Below, piece after piece: positions 7,375 through 14,339 of a stretch of 16,013 nt of DNA. Within the stretch, counting starts at the first letter, position 1; each line of letters begins with the position of its first letter. Under the pieces are notes generated by a model, which saw nothing but the letters and a program-made list of their open reading frames with translations, was not told where the DNA came from and did no database searches. The DNA comes from DUUI01 sp964345765 (lineage in GTDB: Bacteria; Bacillota_I; Bacilli_A; Erysipelotrichales; Erysipelotrichaceae), in assembly GCA_964345765.1 (NCBI GenBank), contig CAYFSJ010000028.1, forward strand, positions 1-16,013, written 5' to 3'. Made by a program: the position numbers and the translations under genes.

Positions 7375-7659
7375 ATGAAAAAATTAGTTTCTATTAGCAG
7401 AGCCGCTAAAATCCTTGGAGTCTCAGAAATGACCTTAAAACGTTGGGATAACGATGGAAAATTTCCTTCCATCAAAACTAAAGGAGGACACCGACGTTAT
7501 GACATATCACAATTACATCCTCAATTAACTCATAACTTCAACTCTCAAGACCATCGTAAAACCGTCGCTTATGCGAGAGTGTCTAGTTTTGATCAAAAAG
7601 AAGATTTAGAAAGACAAAAACATTTATTGGAGCTCTATTGTTCGAATTATTACGATTAG
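7375..7659 (+). pseudogene. Truncated IS607-family serine recombinase (TnpA) remnant
   Basis: This reading frame encodes 94 residues matching the N-terminal half of IS607-type TnpA. A MerR-like helix-turn-helix occupies residues 5-45 (SISRAAKILGVSEMTLKRWD, then TKGGHRRYD), followed by the beginning of a serine-recombinase catalytic domain (VAYARVSSFDQKEDLERQ, 64-81). Ser70 corresponds to the nucleophile and Arg68 to the nearby catalytic Arg. Intact family members run to about 200 residues. Here the protein stops in the first helix after the catalytic motif, so the rest of the catalytic domain is missing. No tnpB-like gene or downstream remainder is visible, and the following DNA encodes a membrane protein. 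The remnant sits between galK and galM inside the galactose locus. The coding part that remains is not otherwise damaged. It could still make a DNA-binding fragment, but recombinase activity is very unlikely. Confidence 0.85.
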
Positions 7660-7690
7660 TTTAATCTTTGCTCAAATTGAAGCATTAAGA

Positions 7691-8167
7691 GTGATTAGAA
7701 AAGAAAAACTCTCTATCAATAAAATAGTTAAGTCGATTAAAAATCATCTATTTAAAGTGTTGATCATCAGTTTAATTATAGTGTTAAGCTATATTTTGTT
7801 TAAGTTTTTATTAGGCTATCTTTCAATCCCATTATTTATCTATTTGTTTGGTTATCTGATTTGTTTGTTACCGATGCTGATGCATGATAATCCTAATTAT
7901 AAACTGTCTAAATTATTGCGAGAATCGAATGAACAAATGAAATCTAAAAAAATAAAATTATTTAAAATGGATTTTGTTTGTTTCATATTTGGGTTTATAA
8001 TTGGAATTGTAGTTTTCTATATTATTGGTAAAGGAAATACAGATCAACTAATGATACTAATATTAGCGATGATTTCAATTCAAATACCAGATTTATTATT
8101 CAATAGAGCTATAATCTATAACACAATGGAGGGAAAGTATGATTCAACAAAAGAAACTATGGACTAA
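7691..8167 (+). CDS. Small hypothetical membrane protein, possibly 5'-truncated
   Basis: This frame encodes up to 158 residues that I do not assign to a family. It has four likely membrane segments (about residues 21-42, 44-64, 94-113 and 119-136), with a lysine-rich cytoplasmic-looking stretch between the second and third. The start is doubtful. The only start-type codon upstream in the frame is GTG 7691, which has no ribosome binding site, yet the frame stays open back to 7610, inside the recombinase remnant. This suggests that the original 5' end was lost in the same event that cut the recombinase. The 3' end overlaps galM by 29 nt, and the galM ribosome binding site lies inside this frame, so it may once have been, or may still be, co-transcribed with galM. 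Confidence 0.5.
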   Translation: MIRKEKLSINKIVKSIKNHLFKVLIISLIIVLSYILFKFLLGYLSIPLFIYLFGYLICLLPMLMHDNPNYKLSKLLRESNEQMKSKKIKLFKMDFVCFIFGFIIGIVVFYIIGKGNTDQLMILILAMISIQIPDLLFNRAIIYNTMEGKYDSTKETMD

Positions 8168-9149
8168 AAACAAACAAGATTGTATTGAATACACCATGTC
8201 TAACCAATTAATTGAAGTCAAAGCACTTAATTATGGTGGGGTCATTACTAGTTTTAAATTATTAGATAAAGATATCAATGTTGTGGTGGCTTATGATGAT
8301 AAAGCAGACTATAAAAAGAATGAGTTTTATCTGGGGAGCCATATTGGTCCAGTAGCTGGTAGAATCTGTGGTGGGAAATATACGATGGATGATCAAGAAT
8401 ATCAGTTAGAAACTAATAATAATGGCAATCACCTGCATGGTGGAAATACACGTTTAGACCAACTGTTTTTTGAGGTTTTCTATGAGGACGATGATCGTTT
8501 TCCAAGTTTAGTCTTTATTAATACGGTAGATTATGATCAAACTGATTCAGGTTATCATGGCCAAGTAAAATATATTATTACGCTTAAACTCGTTGCTAAT
8601 ACATTAATTCTTAACCATAAAGCGTATCCTACTCAAAAGATGCCAATTAATATGGTTAATCATATGTATTTTAATTTGAGCCAAGAAGAGACAATCTTAG
8701 ATCATATCTTAGAGATTGATAGCAGTAATATCTTAGAACTTGATGAAAATATGTGTCCAAGTCCAAGACTAATGCCGGTGGTAAATACGGCCTTTGATTT
8801 TAGAACCGCTCATAATATTGGACAGAGAATTCGTAAAGGTCATCCTCAATTTGAGATTACTCGTAATGTTGATCATTATTTCGTGTTGGAAGATAAAAAG
8901 ACGGTGACTCTTTTTGATACTAAAACAAGACAGGCACTTAATATCACGACAACAGGTGATTGTGCTGTCATTTATTTAAGTAATTATTTTGATGAAAAGT
9001 TTAAGAATGAAACTGGTAGATTGGCTAGAAATCATAGTGCGATTGCGGTTGAACCATGTTATTTCCCTTACAATATTGGGAAAGACCAATTCTATGATCC
9101 GTTTAATCCGTTTGAATTAACGACTACCTATGTTTTGAAGAATACTTAA
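8139..9149 (+). CDS. galM: Aldose 1-epimerase (galactose mutarotase)
   Basis: This is a 336-residue GalM-type mutarotase that interconverts beta- and alpha-galactose, supplying the alpha form to galactokinase. The beta-sandwich family landmarks are in order: GPVAGRI with Arg75, NHLHGG with His100, VNHMYFNL with His175, NVDHYF with Asp245, and AVEPCYFP with Glu305. These correspond to Arg71, His96, His170, Asp243 and Glu304 of Lactococcus lactis GalM. The start is well supported by GGAGGG (8128-8133) five nt before ATG. There is no signal peptide, so it acts in the cytoplasm. It is separated from galK by a terminator, a recombinase remnant and a small membrane protein gene. No GalR-type site is visible directly before it, so its regulation may now differ from that of mgl-galK. 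Confidence 0.93.
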   Translation: MIQQKKLWTKNKQDCIEYTMSNQLIEVKALNYGGVITSFKLLDKDINVVVAYDDKADYKKNEFYLGSHIGPVAGRICGGKYTMDDQEYQLETNNNGNHLHGGNTRLDQLFFEVFYEDDDRFPSLVFINTVDYDQTDSGYHGQVKYIITLKLVANTLILNHKAYPTQKMPINMVNHMYFNLSQEETILDHILEIDSSNILELDENMCPSPRLMPVVNTAFDFRTAHNIGQRIRKGHPQFEITRNVDHYFVLEDKKTVTLFDTKTRQALNITTTGDCAVIYLSNYFDEKFKNETGRLARNHSAIAVEPCYFPYNIGKDQFYDPFNPFELTTTYVLKNT

Positions 9150-9164
9150 TAGACTTTAATTAAT

Positions 9165-9187
9165 AAAAAAGCCGCTTATAGCGACTT
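9165..9187 (-). terminator. Terminator of the metG operon (minus strand)
   Basis: Read on the minus strand, AAGTCGC-TATAA-GCGGCTT forms a 7-bp stem with one G-U pair, followed by a run of six T (complement of 9165-9170). The left arm is made of the last codons of the small kinase gene. On the plus strand the same DNA has a C-A mismatch and lacks a good T tract, so it would be a weaker stop for galM. Confidence 0.7.
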
Positions 9188-9661
9188 TAGGAACTCATCA
9201 GCTTCTTGTCTTGTCTTGAATATGATGAGTTTTTTGTTTTCTAATTGGTTTAGTTGATCAATTAACTGATATTTCTGAGTAGTATGGAAGTCGATAATAT
9301 ATTGAACGAACGTTTCATCTATTTCTGTTTCAACCCATGGAATATCGGATCTTTCTTGTTGAATTCGTCCATAGTAGTTGTTTAAACAGGCTTGAAGTTC
9401 TACATTTAGAAAGAAGATTGTGTCGCACGCATCAATTCTTTTTGGTAGTGTGCGACTGTATTGTCCATCAATAATCCACTCTTTTGTTTCTAAAATTTCA
9501 TCGAGTTTTTGATCAAACTCTAGATTTGAAATAGTGGTTCTATCTTCTTTCCAAAAGAGATTATCTAAATGGTATAGTGGAATGTTTGTTTGTTGGTGTA
9601 ATCTCTTGGCGAAGGTGCTTTTACCTGAGCCAGGACTTCCTAATATGAGTATTTTATTCAA
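9176..9661 (-). CDS. P-loop nucleoside kinase-like protein (FlaR / topology-modulation-protein type)
   Basis: This 161-residue protein resembles small adenylate-kinase-like proteins often annotated as DNA topology modulation protein FlaR. It has Walker A GSPGSGKST (8-16), the family motif LYHLDNLFWKED (about 29-40) and WIIDGQYSRTL (about 62-72). These features fit a kinase-like P-loop fold, but the substrate is unknown and the topology label is historical. The start codon is TTG: no ATG or GTG is available in frame before an upstream stop, and MNKILILGSPGSGKST is where the family begins. The TTG lies only 2 nt after the metG stop and has no clear ribosome binding site, so translation probably depends on ribosomes finishing metG. 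Its last codons form one arm of the operon terminator. Confidence 0.75.
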   Translation of the reverse strand: MNKILILGSPGSGKSTFAKRLHQQTNIPLYHLDNLFWKEDRTTISNLEFDQKLDEILETKEWIIDGQYSRTLPKRIDACDTIFFLNVELQACLNNYYGRIQQERSDIPWVETEIDETFVQYIIDFHTTQKYQLIDQLNQLENKKLIIFKTRQEADEFLKSL

Positions 9662-9663
9662 AA

Positions 9664-11574
9664 CTAACTAACACTGGTCCCATCTTCAACGTTTGGCACT
9701 TCAACAACTTGATACTTTCCATCGATTGAAGCGTATAGTATCATTCCACTACTTAAAACACCTCTAAGTTTGATTGGTTTTAAATTGACACAAACTAAGA
9801 CTTCTTTATTTAGTAAGTCTTCTGGTTTGTAAGTACTAGCCACACCACTGACAATTTGAGTGACTTTATCTCCTAAATCAACGTCAAACACTAACAGCTT
9901 ATCCGCATTTGGGTGTTGTTGTGCTTTGATGATGGTTCCTTTTCTAAGTTCAATCTTGTCGAAATCATCAATAGTTATTTCAGGTTTATGTTCTAATTGC
10001 TTCTTAGGTTTTGGGGCTAGTTTCTCTAGAGTCTCTTGAACATCAAAACGAGTAAATAATGTTGATGGAATATCAGTCACTTGTATACCAGTCTCTAGAT
10101 GACCAAAACTAAAGCTTGATTCAAAGCTTGTTTCGTTTGTATTTAATTCTTTTAGAATCTTGTCTGATGTTTCAGGTAAGAATGGTCTTAATTGAATAGC
10201 ACAGATACGAATTGATTCTAATAAGTTATATAAAACGGTGTTGAGCTTATCATGATTTTCTTCATCTTTGGCTAAAATCCAAGGGGTTGTCTCATCGATA
10301 TACTTGTTACAACGTCTTAAGACTTCAATAATTTCAGAGATGGCTTCTTGAACACGATATTGATCCATTTTCTCTTCAACTTTACGATGAAGATTGTTGG
10401 CTTTATTAATTAAGTCAGCATCAAACTCAGTGCTAACGCCTGTCTGTCTAACATATCCATCAAAGTACTTGTTGGTCATTGAGAGAGAACGTTTAACGAG
10501 GTTACCTAAAATATTGGCTAAGTCAGTATTAATCCGTTCAATAATTATTTCTGGAGTTAAATGTCCATCGCGATCATAGGGCATTTCATGAAGCATAATG
10601 TATCGAACTGCATCGACTCCAAAGACTTCTGCTAAATCATCGGCATATACGACATTTCCTTTTGATTTAGACATTTTAGAATCCCCGACCAATAACCAAG
10701 GATGGCCGAAGACTTGTTTAGGGAGTGGGATATCTAATGCCATTAGGAAAGCTGGCCAATAGATTGTATGGAAACGAACAATATCCTTTCCGACGACATG
10801 GACATCGGCTGGCCAGTATTTCTTATAGAGCTCACCATGATTTCCATCGGCGTCATAACCTAATGAAGTAATATAGTTCATGAGGGCGTCTAACCAGACA
10901 TAGATAACATGTTTTTCGTCAAAAGTATGAATCCCCCAATCAAATGAGGTGCGGGTGACGGCTAAATCCTGAAGTCCAGGGTTTAGGAAGTTATTGACCA
11001 TTTCATTTTCTCTTAATTTAGGGACGATAAATTCTGGATGGTCTTTAAAATAGTCTTTTAGTTTTTGAGTATATTCAGAAAGTTTAAAGAAATAAGCTTC
11101 TTCTTGTTCTTTATGGACTTCGCCATGACATTCAGGGCAGACACCCTCTTCTTCTAGTTGAGAATCGGTATAGAATGATTCACAAGACACACAATACCAT
11201 CCTTCATAGACAGATTTGTAGATGTCTCCATTGTCGAACATCTTCTTAAAGGCTTTAGATACTTGTTCTTTATGGGTTATATCGGTTGTTCTCATGAACT
11301 TGTCATAGGAAATATTCATTAAATCAAAAAGATTTTGAATAATGGTAGCCACTTCATCCACATGTTGTTGTGGCGTGACATGTTTTTCATCTGCCTTTTG
11401 GGCATTCTTTAATCCGTGCTCATCGGTCCCTGTTTGGAAAAAGACATCATAGCCTTGTTCACGTTTGTAACGAGCTAAAGCATCCGTTAAAACAATTTCG
11501 TAAACATTACCAATATGTGGCTTTCCAGAGGTATAAGCGATGGCCGTTGTTATGTAATAAGGTTTTTTATTCAT
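9664..11574 (-). CDS. metG: Methionyl-tRNA synthetase
   Basis: This 636-residue class I synthetase charges tRNA-Met with methionine. The HIGH-type motif is HIGN (20-23) and the KMSKS loop is intact (300-304). A four-Cys zinc knuckle is formed by Cys128, Cys131, Cys146 and Cys149 in the connective domain. The C-terminal 110 residues or so (from IDDFDKIELRKGTI, about 530 onward) form an EMAP/Trbp111-type tRNA-binding OB fold that supports dimerisation, containing the typical HPNADKLL and SGMILYAS stretches. The start has AAGGAG (complement of 11580-11585) five nt upstream. It is the first gene of a two-gene operon with the P-loop kinase-like gene and is transcribed divergently from cutC. No T-box leader is visible: the predicted leader is only about 20 nt. 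Confidence 0.96.
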   Translation of the reverse strand: MNKKPYYITTAIAYTSGKPHIGNVYEIVLTDALARYKREQGYDVFFQTGTDEHGLKNAQKADEKHVTPQQHVDEVATIIQNLFDLMNISYDKFMRTTDITHKEQVSKAFKKMFDNGDIYKSVYEGWYCVSCESFYTDSQLEEEGVCPECHGEVHKEQEEAYFFKLSEYTQKLKDYFKDHPEFIVPKLRENEMVNNFLNPGLQDLAVTRTSFDWGIHTFDEKHVIYVWLDALMNYITSLGYDADGNHGELYKKYWPADVHVVGKDIVRFHTIYWPAFLMALDIPLPKQVFGHPWLLVGDSKMSKSKGNVVYADDLAEVFGVDAVRYIMLHEMPYDRDGHLTPEIIIERINTDLANILGNLVKRSLSMTNKYFDGYVRQTGVSTEFDADLINKANNLHRKVEEKMDQYRVQEAISEIIEVLRRCNKYIDETTPWILAKDEENHDKLNTVLYNLLESIRICAIQLRPFLPETSDKILKELNTNETSFESSFSFGHLETGIQVTDIPSTLFTRFDVQETLEKLAPKPKKQLEHKPEITIDDFDKIELRKGTIIKAQQHPNADKLLVFDVDLGDKVTQIVSGVASTYKPEDLLNKEVLVCVNLKPIKLRGVLSSGMILYASIDGKYQVVEVPNVEDGTSVS

Positions 11575-11600
11575 AAAGGCTCCTTAATCTGTGCACGACC

Positions 11601-11609
11601 ATTATATCA
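11601..11609 (-). promoter_or_regulatory. metG: Extended -10 promoter of metG
   Basis: On the minus strand TGA-TATAAT is a perfect -10 box with the TGn extension. The -35 region (TATCAC at 17 nt) is poor, as is common for extended -10 promoters. Transcription should start near 11594, leaving a short leader of about 20 nt that contains the metG ribosome binding site. Confidence 0.7.
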
Positions 11610-11624
11610 AAAACCCCTAAAGAG

Positions 11625-11633
11625 TGATAGAAT
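11625..11633 (+). promoter_or_regulatory. cutC: Extended -10 promoter of cutC, predicted leaderless
   Basis: TGA-TAGAAT is the mirror copy of the metG promoter. Its -10 box ends at 11633, so initiation 6-7 nt downstream falls at 11639-11640, on the A of the cutC ATG (11640). No ribosome binding site lies at a usable distance. Both points suggest a leaderless mRNA (inference). Confidence 0.6.
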
Positions 11634-11639
11634 GGTCTT

Positions 11640-12371
11640 ATGAAAAAACTAGAAATATGTTGTGGGTCAACCTCAGATGTCCTTATGGCGAGTCAATTTG
11701 AGATTGATTCTATCGAATTAAATAGCGCCCTCTATCTAGGAGGTTTAACCCCTTCTTTATCGACACTTCAAATGTGTAAAAAGATGACCCATGTTCCACT
11801 CTATTGTATGGTCCGTTTAGTTCCTGGTGGATTTATTTATAGTGATCTTGAGTTTGAAACAATGTTAAGAGATGGGAAACTCTTATTGGAGAACCAAGCT
11901 GATGGGATAGTTTTTGGTTGTCTGACAGAAGATTTAAAGATTCATGTTGACCAAACTAAACAACTAATTGAATTGGCTCACCATTATAATAAACAAGCTA
12001 TTTTTCATCGAGCTTTTGACTTAATTGATGATCAGCTTTCTGCGTATAGACAACTGATTGACTTAGGGATTAATCGAGTATTAACCAGTGGTGGACAACC
12101 CAAGGCAATCAATGCGATTAATCGACTGAATGAACTTCATAAGATAAATCCAGATAAAATAATTGTTGGTTCAGGTCTTAATCCAAATAATATTCATACG
12201 TTTTTAGATCAATGTGATGTTAACTATATCCATGCCAGTTGTAAAGAGTTGGCTTATAGACTCAATGGAAATGAGTCAGTTAGTTATGATTATGATCAGG
12301 TTAATACGACTTGGGCTGTTAATCAAGATTGTGTCAAAACAATGGTAGAGGCTATAAAAAAGCACGGCTGA
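11640..12371 (+). CDS. cutC: CutC family protein (copper homeostasis)
   Basis: This 243-residue CutC-family TIM-barrel protein is of normal length and starts exactly where family members do (MKKLEICCGS). Typical stretches are IELNSALYLGGLTPSLSTL (about 26-44), the VRLVPGGF region, ADGIVFGCL, FHRAFDL and VLTSGGQ, and the terminal barrel strands VGSGLNPNN and IHASCK. The family is annotated as copper homeostasis from E. coli genetics, but its biochemical function is not settled, so the name should be read as family membership. The gene has no ribosome binding site and its promoter suggests a leaderless transcript. It is divergent from metG and convergent with the Fur-family regulator gene. Its last codons and stop are part of the shared terminator. 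Confidence 0.88.
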   Translation: MKKLEICCGSTSDVLMASQFEIDSIELNSALYLGGLTPSLSTLQMCKKMTHVPLYCMVRLVPGGFIYSDLEFETMLRDGKLLLENQADGIVFGCLTEDLKIHVDQTKQLIELAHHYNKQAIFHRAFDLIDDQLSAYRQLIDLGINRVLTSGGQPKAINAINRLNELHKINPDKIIVGSGLNPNNIHTFLDQCDVNYIHASCKELAYRLNGNESVSYDYDQVNTTWAVNQDCVKTMVEAIKKHG

Positions 12372-12386
12372 AGCGTGCTATTTTTT
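12356..12386. terminator. Bidirectional terminator shared by cutC and the Fur-family gene
   Basis: AGCACG (12361-12366) and CGTGCT (12374-12379) form a stem with a 7-nt loop. Six T follow on the plus strand (12381-12386), and the plus-strand A run before the stem (12356-12361) provides the T tract for the minus strand. The stop codons of cutC (12369-12371) and the Fur-family gene (12378-12380) both lie inside the structure. Confidence 0.8.
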
Positions 12387-12770
12387 CGATTTCTTTAAAC
12401 AATCAGGGCAGGTTCCATAAAAGAAGGTCATATGGGAACGAACTTTCCCACCAAATTTATGTTCAACCTCCCGGTTCAACTCTTCTTTATACAAATCATC
12501 AATATCGTACATCTTATTACAAACATCACAGTGGAAATGATAATGTCTATCTAAATTCGCATCATAGACATAACCGAAATCCGGATGTTGAATACGGTTG
12601 ATGATTTTATTTTCATAGAGCGTTTTTAGATTTCGGTACACTGTCGCAACCCCAATGGAAGTATCTTCTGCTTTTAGGATTGAGTAGACTTGATCTGCTG
12701 TCAAATGACCATGTGCCTCATGAATCACTTCTAAGATACGCTCTCTTTGTTTTGTTGATTTAAGGCTCAT
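12378..12770 (-). CDS. perR: Fur-family metalloregulator, PerR type
   Basis: This 130-residue Fur-superfamily repressor has a winged helix in residues 5-60 (TADQVYSIL, then GVATVYRNLKTL). The structural zinc site is Cys81, Cys84, Cys121 and Cys124. The regulatory metal site can be read as His22, Asp70, His76, His78 and Asp89, matching His37, Asp85, His91, His93 and Asp104 of B. subtilis PerR. Asp at the last position, where Fur has Glu, is a mark of the peroxide-sensing type. It is a little shorter at the N-terminus than B. subtilis PerR. However, the palindrome in its own promoter looks more like a Fur box than a Per box, so Fur remains possible. AAAGG (complement of 12780-12784) supports the start. 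Autoregulation through 12789-12809 is likely. Confidence 0.85.
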   Translation of the reverse strand: MSLKSTKQRERILEVIHEAHGHLTADQVYSILKAEDTSIGVATVYRNLKTLYENKIINRIQHPDFGYVYDANLDRHYHFHCDVCNKMYDIDDLYKEELNREVEHKFGGKVRSHMTFFYGTCPDCLKKSKK

Positions 12771-12788
12771 CCAATCATTCCTTTCACT

Positions 12789-12809
12789 TAATAATGATTA
12801 TCGTTATTA
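12789..12809. promoter_or_regulatory. Fur-family operator in the perR promoter
   Basis: A 21-bp palindrome has arms TAATAATGAT and ATCGTTATTA around a central T, with 9 of 10 arm positions matching. Read on the minus strand it agrees with the 19-bp Fur box at 16 positions. It fits the 7-1-7 Fur form with two mismatches and the Per form with three. It overlaps the -10 box, an ideal place for autorepression. Confidence 0.8.
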
Positions 12810-12834
12810 TACGACTAAAGTGAAAATACTTCAA
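12806..12834 (-). promoter_or_regulatory. perR: Promoter of the Fur-family regulator gene
   Basis: On the minus strand TTGAAG (complement of 12829-12834) and a perfect TATAAT (complement of 12806-12811) are 17 nt apart. The -35 box overlaps the stop codon of the upstream ABC permease gene. The -10 box overlaps the Fur-like palindrome. Confidence 0.75.
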
Positions 12835-14339
12835 TCAATGGGATTTTCACCCTCATAGTACTGTTCAAAGATTTGTTGATTGATATTATACTCACGGCGC
12901 ATAATCACATGATGATCTTTGATATAGGTGATATAAACACGATAGAAAACACCATATGTCGAATAAATATTGCCACTAGGATGATTCCAAAGGTTTTGAT
13001 AGAGTGAAGGATGATTACCTGCATCATGAATACGGGTATAATACTCATCGACCAAGTTCTTATGAAAATCAACAACTTGTTGTTTTTCTAAATCACTGGT
13101 TAAGATATTAGACTTAAAAACACCATAGTCATTATCAATATTAATAATCTCAAATAGTTTCTCTTGATCGTTTACTAATCCTGGGAAACTTTTATTTTGG
13201 TTAATGGTCGTATACTCGGTATTATTCACTGTTAACAAGACAGTGTCAAATTCATTAATGGTTGGGACATTTCGGGTTAAACCAAAGAAACCGGTATAAA
13301 TAATTGAGTACACCACAGCAACACAGGCTAAGCCGATGATAAAGTAACGGGTAATGGCTGCCCCTAGTTTATGGAAACCTCTATTGGCTATCGCATCAAC
13401 AATGGTATAGATAATCAAACCAAACAGAAGTGGTATGACCAAACTACTTAAGTAACTTTGAGCATACATAAAGGTTAGTAATAAGAACAGGGTAAATAGT
13501 GTAAAGGTAATCGTATTAATCAGTGGTGTAAACCAAGGGAAGACCGATGATTCTTCAATGTTTTCAACCTTACGATGACTATATAAACGAGAGTTAATCA
13601 AAATAAACACAAAACCGAAGACTAACCAAAATAAAGTCCATGGGGTAAAGACCAAATCGTTGACCCATTTACTCAAACTACTTGTAAATGAGAATAAGGT
13701 ATTCAACTGATTAGAAAAAACATTTCCCAATCCAAACAGACGATCCTTAAAGATTTGATCAAAAAGAAAGATCGTAAAGTATTGACTGATGTATATCGCA
13801 ATCGCATAGATTAGACCGTCAAAGAAGCGACCGGCACTAATAAATCCAAATAAGGTAACACCAATTAGAATTGGTATAAATAAAGCGATTTTAAGTAAAG
13901 AAATAGGTTGAGAAATAGCCGTAATAAAAGGACTGACATCTCTAATCATTAAGACGAGATAACTTAAAAACCAGTTAATTAAAAATGGTAAGAGGACAAC
14001 CAAAACACTCTCAATATAGTGAGTGAAGAACAATTGTTCTCTAGGAATTGGTAGAGATTGATAGGTATCCATCTTTTGTTTATGCATGATAAATCCAAAC
14101 AAGACACAAGGTACTAAAATACAACTTAAGATAAAGATAACAAGTCCCGACATAAAGGTAGAAAGAACAACAAAGTCAACATTGAAGAAACTATCCGCAA
14201 TACTGAAAGAGTCTAAGCTTGTAAATAAATTAAAGGGCATCGCTAAGAAATAGATTAAAGCTAAGACAACCATCATTTTTAAATCTTGTTTCAAAAGAAA
14301 TTGAAGGTAGTGCCCATTTAAACTAAAGTGTTTTCTCAT
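12831..14339 (-). CDS. ABC-2 type transporter permease (YtrC/YtrD-like)
   Basis: This 502-residue multi-pass membrane protein is paired with the ATPase encoded upstream. The N-terminal region up to about residue 350 contains roughly ten hydrophobic segments, for instance at 22-40, 56-85, 106-131, 148-168, 173-194, 232-249, 272-292, 297-315 and 330-354. The loop MDTYQSLPIPREQLF (90-104) is typical of ABC-2 permeases of the YtrC/YtrD and bacitracin-export kind. Residues from about 355 to the end form a hydrophilic, probably extracellular or juxtamembrane domain rich in Tyr and Asn. The start has GGAGG (complement of 14349-14353) and overlaps the ATPase gene by 17 nt. The substrate is unknown. 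Related systems respond to cell-wall stress, but no regulator of that kind (GntR) is in the window. No terminator is visible before perR. Confidence 0.8.
   Translation of the reverse strand: MRKHFSLNGHYLQFLLKQDLKMMVVLALIYFLAMPFNLFTSLDSFSIADSFFNVDFVVLSTFMSGLVIFILSCILVPCVLFGFIMHKQKMDTYQSLPIPREQLFFTHYIESVLVVLLPFLINWFLSYLVLMIRDVSPFITAISQPISLLKIALFIPILIGVTLFGFISAGRFFDGLIYAIAIYISQYFTIFLFDQIFKDRLFGLGNVFSNQLNTLFSFTSSLSKWVNDLVFTPWTLFWLVFGFVFILINSRLYSHRKVENIEESSVFPWFTPLINTITFTLFTLFLLLTFMYAQSYLSSLVIPLLFGLIIYTIVDAIANRGFHKLGAAITRYFIIGLACVAVVYSIIYTGFFGLTRNVPTINEFDTVLLTVNNTEYTTINQNKSFPGLVNDQEKLFEIINIDNDYGVFKSNILTSDLEKQQVVDFHKNLVDEYYTRIHDAGNHPSLYQNLWNHPSGNIYSTYGVFYRVYITYIKDHHVIMRREYNINQQIFEQYYEGENPID

Larger units (their letters stand above)
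11597..11637. repeat. Inverted repeat forming the divergent metG/cutC promoters
   Basis: GACCATTATATCA (11597-11609) and TGATAGAATGGTC (11625-11637) are inverted copies of each other at 12 of 13 positions, with a 15-bp spacer. Each arm contains an extended -10 box reading outward, so the intergenic region is almost symmetric. It could be a duplicated and inverted promoter, a two-fold regulator site, or both. Confidence 0.85.

Noticed and set aside
7375..7659. The 94-residue frame as a complete MerR-type regulator
   Set aside because: The helix-turn-helix is followed by the serine-recombinase nucleophile motif, which identifies it as the start of an IS607-type recombinase.
10394..10579. Plus-strand open frame inside metG
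   Set aside because: It lies entirely antisense to a well-conserved synthetase gene and has no ribosome binding site or family features.
11575..11640. T-box or other riboswitch before metG
   Set aside because: The predicted leader is about 20 nt and the whole divergent gap is 65 nt, too short for a T-box or S-box.
12329..12601. Plus-strand open frame overlapping the end of cutC and the Fur-family gene
   Set aside because: It is antisense to the regulator, crosses the terminator and has no recognisable features.
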